Notes under the pieces: generated by a model | Databases searched by the model: none | The model's input: only the letters and a program-made list of their open reading frames with translations | Told to the model about the DNA's origin: nothing | Shown here: piece after piece, positions 8,840 to 16,730 of the stretch | How the letters are laid out: every line of letters begins with the position of its first letter | Position numbering within the stretch: the stretch's first letter is position 1 | NCBI RefSeq assembly: GCF_030409845.1 | Contig: NZ_JAUFQQ010000003.1 | Span: 62,001 to 126,000, forward strand | Source of the DNA: Flavobacterium branchiarum | GTDB lineage: Bacteria; Bacteroidota; Bacteroidia; Flavobacteriales; Flavobacteriaceae | Direction of reading: 5' to 3' | Length of the DNA: 64,000 bases | Position numbers and translations under genes: made by a program

Positions 8840-9805
8840 TTAATTAATATTAATGTTTAACATTGTTTTTAAAATATTGGTCTGTTCATCCACGTTCTGC
8901 AAATCATCTAGAAAATCAACAGAAGAGATTTTGTCTAGGTAATCTTTTAATACTTCTTGAACCGTTTCTGGAAGTATTGATTTTATTGTACTTAGCTCTA
9001 AATTCAAATCTGCATTTTTAGCTGTTAATTGAATTACAATTTCTTCTTTTGCAGAATTGTTTTTTGATAAATCTATTCCTTTGGAATTCTCACTATTTAA
9101 AAAATAGAAAGATTTATCATTGGCAACATAAATAAATTTGTCATTAGAATCTCTAAATTCGTAGACTTCAATAGTTTCGTTATTACAAACTAATCCACAC
9201 AAAAACTTAATTTTGAACTTTAGAATGTTTAATCTGCCTAGTAATTTTTTTTCAAATTTCGCAAATGAGTTTTCATACAAGCTCTTGTTGTAACGGGTGA
9301 GCTGTTCATATTGATCAATACTTATTTCTCTGTAATATTCAGATTGAACACTTTCAGAAAAAATCGTTATATCATTCCAATTAAACAAAGCAGATTTATC
9401 GGTTACAAATAGGTTGTACAATTCCTCAATCTTTTTAGACATATTTTGCGAATGAATTCGCATTTGATTCGTAAACTTTGTTTCTCCTATTTCTGATTTT
9501 AGTTTAGAAATAATGTCATCATTAATATATATTTCATCAGAAATTAAAAGATAGTTTTGTTCTTTTGATTTCTTGATTTTTTGAAACAAATCAATAAGGC
9601 TATTAGTAAACTGTATGTGAAATAGTTCTAATTTATTTATGTCTAATGAACGGTTATTTTGAAAAAGAGTATGGATTATTTTTGTTTTTATTAAGGTACC
9701 AACAAGATCCTTGTGATTAAAGAAATTGGATAACAATTCTAAAATCACAAGTTTTCTGTTACTATCTTTTATTATTTGAACGAACCGTTCCTCTTCCTCT
9801 TGCAT
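8840..9805 (-). CDS. unrecognised 321-aa protein in Ter cluster
   Basis: No family recognised. The protein is rich in Lys, Glu, Asn, Leu and Ile, with no signal peptide or membrane segment. Most of it looks helical and coiled-coil-like (about 1-200). A short beta-rich patch lies around 205-235 (a CGLVCNN cysteine pair, then EVYEFRDSNDKFIYVAND), followed by a C-terminal helical part. It is 25 bases downstream of telA and 9 bases upstream of a terD gene, so it is part of the operon. A partner of TelA is a plausible guess, since TelA is also mostly helical, but nothing in the sequence proves it. Confidence 0.7.
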   Translation of the reverse strand: MQEEEERFVQIIKDSNRKLVILELLSNFFNHKDLVGTLIKTKIIHTLFQNNRSLDINKLELFHIQFTNSLIDLFQKIKKSKEQNYLLISDEIYINDDIISKLKSEIGETKFTNQMRIHSQNMSKKIEELYNLFVTDKSALFNWNDITIFSESVQSEYYREISIDQYEQLTRYNKSLYENSFAKFEKKLLGRLNILKFKIKFLCGLVCNNETIEVYEFRDSNDKFIYVANDKSFYFLNSENSKGIDLSKNNSAKEEIVIQLTAKNADLNLELSTIKSILPETVQEVLKDYLDKISSVDFLDDLQNVDEQTNILKTMLNININ

Positions 9806-9830
9806 TTGTTGGTCTTATCTTATTATTCAA

Positions 9831-10919
9831 TTAGCTTATGACGCCTTTTTTTAATTCGCTTTCAAGACTTTGTAAACCAGCATCCAGTTGTCTTCTGGTT
9901 TCTGTTCCTTGATCGTGAATTTGTTTTACTTCTGTCAAAGTATCTATTAAAGATTTAGTTGTCATTTTAAGCGTTTCTAAAGAAACAATTGTGTTTTCGT
10001 TTTCTTTAGCTACTTCAATGCTGTTTTGTTTCAACATTTCGGCATTTTTCTGCAAAATAGTATTTGTTGTTTCAGATACCTTTCGCTGAATTTCAATATT
10101 TTGTTTTTGTCTTTGTAAAGCAACAGCTAGCGTAAGCTGGTTTTTCCAGACCGGCATTGTCGTTGTTAAGATGGATTGCGCTTTTTCTGCAATAGACGTA
10201 TTGTTGTTTTGAACTACACGTATTTGAGCTAGAGACTGCAACATAATAAAGCGAACAATTTTCATGTCGGCTAAACGTTTGTCTAGACGGTTTATGAAAT
10301 TCCTTTTATCAGAAATTTGATAATCTTGATATTGCGCCGTGTTAGCTTCCATCACAGCAAGTTCTTCGTTTAGTTCTTTAAAACGAATTTGTCCTGCTAT
10401 AACGTGTTTCTCCATTTCTTTGATAAGTCCCACATTACCATCAAACATGGTTTGAAGTGAGCTATTATCTTTAACAGAATTAATCATTCCAGCTTTTACT
10501 TTATTACTGATTTTATCAATGTTTACAGTAATTTTATCGTATTGTTGGAATAATTTTTTTACATCAACAACTAATTTATTAAGGACTGGAATCTTAGAAA
10601 GAAATCGTTTAACTGGTCCTTGGTCTAACTGATCAACATCTACATAGTTTAATTCAGTTAACAAATCATTAATCAAAGTTCCTACCTCACCCGAATTATA
10701 CGTTCTTACGTTGGTTAAAAAAGTATCACTTTGTTTTGCAATAGAATTTTGAATCTCAGCGCCGTAATTTAAAATCGAATTGGCATCATTCTCATTTAAT
10801 TGATTTGAGATTGATTTGTAGCTATTAATTTCTGTTTCAGTAATTGTAGCTAAGTTTACATTTCCATCTTTGTCAATCAAGGCAAGGTTTTCTTGAGTAA
10901 CTAATTGATTGTCTATCAT
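9831..10919 (-). CDS. telA: TelA/KlaB family toxic anion resistance protein
   Basis: 362 aa, nearly all helical, with long coiled-coil stretches. The region DQGPVKRFLSKIPVLNKL near 98-115 corresponds to the conserved block of the TelA family, and the C-terminal half has the typical QKQNIEIQRKVSETTN and ENENTIVSLETLK helices. TelA/KlaB proteins are linked to tellurite and toxic-anion resistance, although their molecular role is unknown. It is 8 bases after a TerZ-like gene and 25 before the 321-aa unknown gene. Confidence 0.9.
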   Translation of the reverse strand: MIDNQLVTQENLALIDKDGNVNLATITETEINSYKSISNQLNENDANSILNYGAEIQNSIAKQSDTFLTNVRTYNSGEVGTLINDLLTELNYVDVDQLDQGPVKRFLSKIPVLNKLVVDVKKLFQQYDKITVNIDKISNKVKAGMINSVKDNSSLQTMFDGNVGLIKEMEKHVIAGQIRFKELNEELAVMEANTAQYQDYQISDKRNFINRLDKRLADMKIVRFIMLQSLAQIRVVQNNNTSIAEKAQSILTTTMPVWKNQLTLAVALQRQKQNIEIQRKVSETTNTILQKNAEMLKQNSIEVAKENENTIVSLETLKMTTKSLIDTLTEVKQIHDQGTETRRQLDAGLQSLESELKKGVIS

Positions 10920-10927
10920 GTTGTCTT

Positions 10928-11536
10928 TTATAAATGATTTTGTTGGATAGTAAGAATCGTTTCTTCAAGTTTTTTATCTCTTGTAGGAGTTCCGATTGCG
11001 CTAAATTTCCATTCATCATTTCTTTTGTAAAAAACACCAAGTACCATTGATACATTTCCAGCAAAAGAAGCATCGTTTGCAATATCATAACGAGCATATT
11101 CTTGGTTAACTCTTGTTGGAGTACCTTCGTATATTCTGATAGATGCAAAAGGAATATCTTTAAAATCTTGTCCTCTAAAACTATTTATAAAGAAAGCTAC
11201 GTGATTTGCAGATGGAGATATTCTAGAGAAATCTAAAGTAATAACTTCATTGTCTAATCCGTCATCACCGTTTAAATCTCCAGTTAAATCATCGCCGCTG
11301 TGTTTGATAGCTTGATCATTAGATTGTAGTTTTCTAAAGTTAACAGAGTCGATATGGTTTTTCTTTTCGTCATAAATAGCACAACTTGCATCTAAATCAA
11401 CTGGTTCTTTTTTTGTTCCAAAAAGCCCTTTTTTCTCAATAGCTCCCCAATTTACACCAACGCAAATGTTTTGTAATTTAGTACCATTGCTTTTTTCAAG
11501 ATTGATACGTTGTCCTTTTTCTAAATTTATAGCCAT
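10928..11536 (-). CDS. TerD family protein, TerZ-like subtype
   Basis: 202 aa, paralogue of 7601-8260. MAINLEKGQRINLEK at the start, VNWGAIEKKGLFG, an acidic loop HSGDDLTGDLNGDDG, and the block YKRNDEWKFSAIGTPT near the end. It is 3 bases after the canonical TerD gene at 11540 and 8 bases before telA. Predicted calcium-binding Ter protein. An ORF of 91 codons in another frame (10873-11148) overlaps it and is a shadow. Confidence 0.92.
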   Translation of the reverse strand: MAINLEKGQRINLEKSNGTKLQNICVGVNWGAIEKKGLFGTKKEPVDLDASCAIYDEKKNHIDSVNFRKLQSNDQAIKHSGDDLTGDLNGDDGLDNEVITLDFSRISPSANHVAFFINSFRGQDFKDIPFASIRIYEGTPTRVNQEYARYDIANDASFAGNVSMVLGVFYKRNDEWKFSAIGTPTRDKKLEETILTIQQNHL

Positions 11537-11539
11537 TTC

Positions 11540-12094
11540 TTAGTTGTATTTATTTAAGTAATCCTCTAATCCGCCTTTCATTCCTGCGCCAATAGCTTCA
11601 AATTTCCATTGTCCGTCTTTATTGTATATTCTACCAAACTCAACAGCAGTTTCTATAGAGAAATCTTCTTCTAATTCATATTTAACCATTTCAGTATCGT
11701 TGCTATCATCTACAATTCTAATAAATGAATTACGAACTTGTCCAAAATTTTGTTTTCTGTTTTGCGCATCATGAATCGTAACTACAATACATATTTCTTT
11801 TACAGCAGCATCAATTTTTGTTAAATCAATTTTGATTTGCTCATCATCTCCATCTCCATCACCAGTTAAGTTGTCACCTGTATGAATCACAGATTCGTCT
11901 GGTGATTTCAAATTATTATAAAATATGAAATGAGAGTCAGAGATTATTTTTCTATTATCTCCTAATACAAATACAGAAGCATCAAGATCATATCCTGATC
12001 CTGTCGAGCTACTATTTGTATCCCATCCTAAACCAATTGTAAATTTTGGGGCATTTATGTTTTCTCTTTGCCCTTTTTGTAAGTTGATAGCCAT
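11540..12094 (-). CDS. terD: TerD family protein (canonical)
   Basis: 184 aa, with GLGWDTNSSSTGSGYDLDASVF, HTGDNLTGDGDGDDE and QNFGQVRNSFIRIV, and the same C-terminal GMKGGLEDYLNKYN as the paralogue at 8279. It is co-transcribed with the PRTase-like gene upstream (3-base gap) and the TerZ-like gene downstream (3-base gap). Calcium-binding core protein of the Ter system. Confidence 0.95.
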   Translation of the reverse strand: MAINLQKGQRENINAPKFTIGLGWDTNSSSTGSGYDLDASVFVLGDNRKIISDSHFIFYNNLKSPDESVIHTGDNLTGDGDGDDEQIKIDLTKIDAAVKEICIVVTIHDAQNRKQNFGQVRNSFIRIVDDSNDTEMVKYELEEDFSIETAVEFGRIYNKDGQWKFEAIGAGMKGGLEDYLNKYN

Positions 12095-12097
12095 AAT

Positions 12098-12904
12098 TTA
12101 ATCTATTTTTATTACGTTAATGTTATTTTGGTATTCTAAAATTTGGTGGTAATTATTACTTATCGCTAGATGAAATAAATCATTACTTTTTTGCAACGAA
12201 ATATTGTTAGCTAAATAACTAAAATCATCTTTGTTAAGACTTAATATATATTTTACTATTCTGGTATTGTACTGAAAATGATCGCTATTTATAATGTTAA
12301 CTATGTCTTCAACATTCTTAACAGAATAATAATTATAATGATTTTCTATGTTTGGATGAATTTCTTTGTTTATTAATTCAGCAAAATAGACAAATACAAA
12401 ATCGCCGTTTACATTATACTGATTTAGTATTTTATTTACAGTATGTTCATGGCTTCCTGTTATCTTAATATCATCAACGAAAATACAAAGTTTTCCTTCA
12501 ATAAAATTTTTATCGATATAATAGGTATCATTAGAGATCAATTTTACTCTTTCTTCAAAATCTAAATTTCCATAATCAGTTACATAAGTTTGATTTCTGT
12601 AAATTTTAGATTCGATACATGCTTTTTTGTTGTTTTTAAACAGAAAGCTGTTCAGTTGTTTTTTGAAATAATAACATAAAAAATTTGAAGCCGTAGGTAT
12701 CGATAAAAAAGGACTTGGAAGTATTACTATTTCCTTGTTTGATAAAATCAATTCGCCATATTGTTCTGTAAAACCATCGAACAACTCTTTTGCAAATTTT
12801 TCTGCATAGCTTTTATCGCCAAATTTAAATCGGCTGTATTCTTCTTCTTGAAAAGGGCAATTATCTTTTTCAAGAATTTTATGTAAACTAAAGTTTTTAT
12901 TCAC
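12098..12904 (-). CDS. phosphoribosyltransferase-like protein (Ter-associated)
   Basis: 268 aa. A type I PRTase-style PRPP-binding motif is visible at 140-151: CIFVDDIKITGS, four hydrophobic residues, two acidics (D144, D145) and a TG. An upstream strand IVILPSPF near 59-66 fits the PRTase core. The C-terminal ~70 residues are helical and unassigned. It lies 2 bases after the HAD hydrolase gene and 3 bases before terD. PRTase-like and HAD genes are known companions in Ter clusters, where they are predicted to make or process a nucleotide-like metabolite. Substrate unknown. Motif and context support the fold; activity is inferred. Confidence 0.75.
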   Translation of the reverse strand: MNKNFSLHKILEKDNCPFQEEEYSRFKFGDKSYAEKFAKELFDGFTEQYGELILSNKEIVILPSPFLSIPTASNFLCYYFKKQLNSFLFKNNKKACIESKIYRNQTYVTDYGNLDFEERVKLISNDTYYIDKNFIEGKLCIFVDDIKITGSHEHTVNKILNQYNVNGDFVFVYFAELINKEIHPNIENHYNYYSVKNVEDIVNIINSDHFQYNTRIVKYILSLNKDDFSYLANNISLQKSNDLFHLAISNNYHQILEYQNNINVIKID

Positions 12905-12906
12905 TG

Positions 12907-13572
12907 TTATATTTTTAGTAGGTGTGCATCAAATCCAAAATTAATAGCTCCATTATAATCGGCTACAATATTATCTCCAATATGCAGTATTTCTTTTTTT
13001 GTTATTTTTTTTATCTCATTTGCTTGGTCAAATACTAGTTGAAAAATTTGACTATTTGGCTTCGAAATTCCGACTTCATCGGAGTATATCTGAAATTTGA
13101 AATAGTCTTCTAATTCATAATGAGATAGTATTTTTCTCAATGTTTTTCCTTTAATGAAAGCTGTGTTACTAAGTAGGTTGATTGTTTTTCCTTGTTTAGT
13201 AATTTCATCAAAAAGGGCTGGGATATTTTTATACAGGAGCTCTGGTTTATATTTCAAGAATAATAATTCAGTCTCTTTATAAAACAATCCTAATTTATCT
13301 GTTGAGATATTGTTTATGTCTAAATTTAAAGCGTTTAAGATTAAATAATAAATTTCATAAGTATCAATATTAGATCCTGTTCTTTCGTTTATATTATTGC
13401 ATAAAACATCATAGTAGCGAACTACTTCATTGACTTTTTCGATTGTGCAATCTACATCAAAAAAATCTCTAAATAATTGATTTCTTTTGCTTTTAAATTC
13501 AGGATTTGATTTTATGAGGGTCAACCATAAATCGAATGAAAGATGACTATGGTTTGAATAATTTATTTCCAA
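12907..13572 (-). CDS. HAD superfamily hydrolase (Ter-associated)
   Basis: 221 aa. HAD motifs in order: SFDLWLTL (nucleophile D14), NLLSNT near 145-150 (motif II), GISKPN with the motif III lysine, and HIGDNIVADYNGA (motif IV). The position two after the nucleophile, usually Asp in phosphatases, is Trp16, which is unusual for a phosphomonoesterase. A helical cap lies between motifs I and II, so it is a C1-cap HAD. It is co-transcribed with the PRTase-like gene (2-base gap) and follows the first terD after 108 bases. Likely a phosphatase or dephosphorylating partner of the PRTase; substrate unknown. Confidence 0.85.
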   Translation of the reverse strand: MEINYSNHSHLSFDLWLTLIKSNPEFKSKRNQLFRDFFDVDCTIEKVNEVVRYYDVLCNNINERTGSNIDTYEIYYLILNALNLDINNISTDKLGLFYKETELLFLKYKPELLYKNIPALFDEITKQGKTINLLSNTAFIKGKTLRKILSHYELEDYFKFQIYSDEVGISKPNSQIFQLVFDQANEIKKITKKEILHIGDNIVADYNGAINFGFDAHLLKI

Positions 13573-13680
13573 GTTTACAGGTTTGCTAGTGACAAATTAT
13601 CTTTAAGTATAATGCATAATACTTCTTAAAAACTAATTTGTTCGGATTAATGATGAATTGATTAGATTTTGAGAAACTCT

Positions 13681-14256
13681 TTATTTAATGATTTCACCTG
13701 AATAGTATTTCTCTAAAAAGAAACCTAAATCGGCTCTATATCCAATTCCTGAAGCTTCAAATTTCCATTGGTCGTTCTTTTTATAAAGTCTTCCAAATTC
13801 TACACCTGTTTCAATTGAAAAATCTTCATCAAGTTCATATTTAGCAATTTCTTCTCCACTTGCATTATCAACTATTCTAATGTAAGAATTTCTAACTTGT
13901 CCAAAGTTTTGTTTTCTTCTTTCAAAGTCTTCTATTGTTACGACAAAAAGGATTTCGTTTGCTCTAGGGTCAATTTTAGTTAAATCAACTTTTATAGCTT
14001 CGTCATCATCTCCATCACTACTTTTTCCATCAGGATCATCACCAGTATGTTCTAATGATTCATCAGGAGATTTTAAATTATTATAAAAAACGAAGTAATC
14101 TTCGCCTAAAAGTTTTCTGTCTGAGTTTATCATTATTGCAGATGCATCCAAGTCAAAATCATTTCCTGTTCCTTCGTTTGGATCCCAACCTAAACCGATT
14201 GTTATGTTTGATAAGCCAATATTTATTTTTTGTCCTTTCTGTAAGTTAATTGCCAT
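13681..14256 (-). CDS. terD: TerD family protein (first gene of the cluster)
   Basis: 191 aa, more divergent than the other two canonical TerDs: GLGWDPNEGTGNDFDLDASA, HTGDDPDGKSSDGDDDE with a longer acidic loop, QNFGQVRNSYIRIV, and a C-terminus without GMKGG (GIGYRADLG instead). It is the promoter-proximal gene of the minus-strand cluster, preceded by a 741-base gene-free region. The 108-base gap to the HAD gene leaves room for an internal promoter. Calcium-binding Ter protein. Confidence 0.93.
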   Translation of the reverse strand: MAINLQKGQKINIGLSNITIGLGWDPNEGTGNDFDLDASAIMINSDRKLLGEDYFVFYNNLKSPDESLEHTGDDPDGKSSDGDDDEAIKVDLTKIDPRANEILFVVTIEDFERRKQNFGQVRNSYIRIVDNASGEEIAKYELDEDFSIETGVEFGRLYKKNDQWKFEASGIGYRADLGFFLEKYYSGEIIK

Positions 14257-14997
14257 AGTGATATTTAGAATATAATTGGTTTTAAAAGGATAAAAATATA
14301 ATATATTTTGTATTAAACTGTTTTAAATTAGTTAAAATAGTTTTTTTATGTCTCTTTGTTTTATTATAACAAACTGTTGTGATTTTATTGTTTTTATTGT
14401 CCTTTTTTTTAACGTTTCCTTTTGAATTGTTACAGTTAAAAAAAAGGTGAAGGTTTGTAAAATTAGTAATACGAACTATTCTTAATTTACGTTTTTCCGT
14501 AATTTACATAAGTAGTAGTTGCTTACTTTTGCAAATTATTGTTTTATATTTTTTGTTAAAGTATACTTATATATAGCGTTAGTCAGTAATATTGATTTAT
14601 TGTATATTAAGAAGTAAGAGGTAAATAAGAGATTGGATCTTTATTCATTACTTATTCTTAATCCTTTTGGTTAATAAAGTAATATTCATCAATACGTTAT
14701 CGGGTTAAATATACGTAATAAAACAGCTATATTAAATTAAAATCAATGTACTATTTTTCTGTCTTATTGAAATTTGTTTAATTTTATTTAATTTTATTGA
14801 TTTTTAAGGAGTTAAGGTATTATTGGGTTTCCCATGCATATTGTGTTTTTTTTGTGGCATATGTTAAATTTTTTTTTAACGTTTTTTTTGGATATGTTAT
14901 TATTTTATATACATTTATCACATAAACGATAAAATACCACACTTTATCGATTATTTATAATTGATAAAAATTATTTAATTAAAGAAATCCAGTATTC
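14257..14997. other. 741-base AT-rich gene-free region between divergent genes
   Basis: No ORF of useful length on either strand. It contains many T- and A-runs and a TACTTTTG box at 14524-14531 that fits a plus-strand Bacteroidetes -7 element. There is an imperfect inverted repeat at about 14607-14661 (TTAAGAA...TTCTTAA with a short loop around GATTGGATC) and a smaller one at 14927-14950 (CGATAAA...TTTATCG). It must hold the promoters for the Ter cluster (minus) and the DUF937-like gene (plus), but I cannot place the Ter promoter with confidence. Confidence 0.6.
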
Positions 14998-15597
14998 ATG
15001 AATCCAAATCTACAAATTGAACTTAGACGTTTTATTTCTTCAAATGTTGTTTCTAAGCTGAATAAATTTTATTTTGAAAATGATGCTTTATTAATTAAAG
15101 CAATTGATGCATCTATCGGAACTATCTTAATAGGAGCTTATAACAAAATGCACGAGGTTAATTTGTGCAATGAGTTAGTTCAAATTGCAGGAGTTACAGG
15201 ATTTTATGAAGAAATAGATTTTGAATCGGGAAGATTGTTATCTGTTAACGATTGTTATAGAAACGAAGGGAATAAATTGTTGAAACGAATTTTTGACAAT
15301 AAAAAGTCTCGAATTTCCGAAATGGTTTCTAATGAAGTAGGTATAAAGAGTGAAACTGCTCGCGAAGTATTAAGTTTTTCTGCGCTTTTGGTTTTTTCTT
15401 ATTTCAATTATAAAAAATATTCACATGAAGATCTTCAATTTATGCTAGAAGAGCAAAAAAGAGGTATTTTAAATAGTATTCCGCTCGGAATTAAAATTAT
15501 CTTAGGGTTTTCATCATATGAAGTTGTTGAGGAAAAAAGTAGATCTAGATTTTCAAATTCCATTTTCAATCACATTTTTTCAAATAGCGAATCTTAA
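14998..15597 (+). CDS. DUF937-like protein
   Basis: 199 aa, no signal peptide. The middle of the protein (about 95-165: SEMVSNEVGIKSETAREVLSF, then a hydrophobic ALLVFSY segment, then an LQFMLEEQK helix) matches the repeating helix pattern of DUF937 proteins, in which a helix-turn segment is followed by a hydrophobic segment. The N-terminal LLIKAIDASIGTILIG also fits. Function unknown for the family. It is transcribed away from the Ter cluster after a long AT-rich spacer and followed by a strong terminator. Assignment is by pattern only. Confidence 0.6.
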   Translation: MNPNLQIELRRFISSNVVSKLNKFYFENDALLIKAIDASIGTILIGAYNKMHEVNLCNELVQIAGVTGFYEEIDFESGRLLSVNDCYRNEGNKLLKRIFDNKKSRISEMVSNEVGIKSETAREVLSFSALLVFSYFNYKKYSHEDLQFMLEEQKRGILNSIPLGIKIILGFSSYEVVEEKSRSRFSNSIFNHIFSNSES

Positions 15598-15618
15598 GAT
15601 GTAATTTTAGTTCTGGTA

Positions 15619-15662
15619 TAAAAAAAATCCCATTTTACAAATGAGTAAAATAGGATTTTTTT
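15619..15662. terminator. bidirectional terminator
   Basis: A long inverted repeat (AAAAAAATCCCATTTTAC / GTAAAATAGGATTTTTTT, one base mismatched) lies between the convergent DUF937-like and pseudouridine synthase genes, with A- and T-runs on the two sides. Confidence 0.85.
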
Positions 15663-15683
15663 GTTTTTATATAATTTGAAAGC

Positions 15684-16592
15684 TTATACGTTCTTCAAAT
15701 TAATAATTTCTTGTTCTGTAAGCATACGCCAGTTTCCTCTAGGTAGATTCTTCTTGGTTAAACCTGCAAATGCTACACGGTCGATGCGTAATACATCGTA
15801 ATCAAAGTGCTCAAAAATAGAACGAACTACTTTTACGTTTGATGAACGTAATTTAAGTCCAATTTCACTTTTTGGTTCATTGTCGATATAGCTTATGTCT
15901 TCAACAAAAACACGGTGTCCATCAAGAACAAGTCCTTTGTTTATTTTTTCTAAATCTTCAAATTTCAAGTTTTTATCTAATGAAACTTGGTATATTTTAG
16001 ATGATTTTTGGCTTGGTAAAGTAAACTTACGAAGCATGTCAGTATCATTTGTAAACAACAACAAACCTGTAGTGTTTTTGTCCATTCTTCCTACTGCAGC
16101 AATTTTAGCATTTGTAGAACCACGAACTAATTCTAAAACATTACGGAATTCTTGACCTTCGTCAAAAGCAGTTGTAAAGTTTTTAGGCTTGTTTAATAAT
16201 ATGTATTCTTTCTTTTCTGGAGTTAAAACTGCTCCGTCAAAATTAACGACATCTCCTGGTTTAACCAAGTATCCCATTTCTACAACAGGAACGCCATTTA
16301 CTTTTACATTTCCAGATTGGATGTAAATATCTGCATCACGACGTGAACACGCGCCAGAATTAGCAATATATTTATTTAAACGAATCTCATCAGCAGCTTT
16401 TTGTCTTTTAGGTGCTTGATTCGGTTTTTTAGTAGCTTTTTCAGCAGCTTCTTCCGCTATTTTAGTATTCGGCTTCGCTTTTTTAGGCCCTTGTGCACGC
16501 TTTTGCATGGCAGGTTTTGGCTTATTTGAGTTGGGTCTTGAACTATTTGCTCTTGGTCCTTTTCCTTTATTATTGCCTTCCTTGTTATTCAT
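15684..16592 (-). CDS. RsuA/RluB family pseudouridine synthase
   Basis: 302 aa. A basic, low-complexity N-terminal tail of about 65 residues (Lys, Pro, Asn, Ala rich) precedes an S4 RNA-binding domain (RLNKYIANSGACSRRDAD, about 71-88). A catalytic domain follows with the motif GRMDKNTTGLLLFTND holding the essential Asp. The family converts uridine to pseudouridine in rRNA; the large-subunit (RluB-like) type is most likely. The basic tail is common in Bacteroidetes members and probably contacts RNA. Monocistronic, ending at the shared terminator. Confidence 0.92.
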   Translation of the reverse strand: MNNKEGNNKGKGPRANSSRPNSNKPKPAMQKRAQGPKKAKPNTKIAEEAAEKATKKPNQAPKRQKAADEIRLNKYIANSGACSRRDADIYIQSGNVKVNGVPVVEMGYLVKPGDVVNFDGAVLTPEKKEYILLNKPKNFTTAFDEGQEFRNVLELVRGSTNAKIAAVGRMDKNTTGLLLFTNDTDMLRKFTLPSQKSSKIYQVSLDKNLKFEDLEKINKGLVLDGHRVFVEDISYIDNEPKSEIGLKLRSSNVKVVRSIFEHFDYDVLRIDRVAFAGLTKKNLPRGNWRMLTEQEIINLKNV

Positions 16593-16730
16593 AAATCCTG
16601 TAATTTGTGCAAAGATAGTTTATTATTGGTTAATAGCAGTAACTTGATTGTTGTTAGATTACTAGCTTTTAATACTATTAGTAGCTTTAAATATGAAAAT
16701 TATCAAAAAAAGCTGAAAATTTTGATGTAA

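Noticed and set aside
10873..11148. 91-codon minus-strand frame overlapping telA and the TerZ-like gene
   Set aside because: It lies in another frame of two strongly supported genes and has no recognisable protein features.
145..14256. Horizontal transfer or mobile-island origin of the Ter cluster
   Set aside because: No integrase, transposase, tRNA boundary or direct repeats are seen at its ends.
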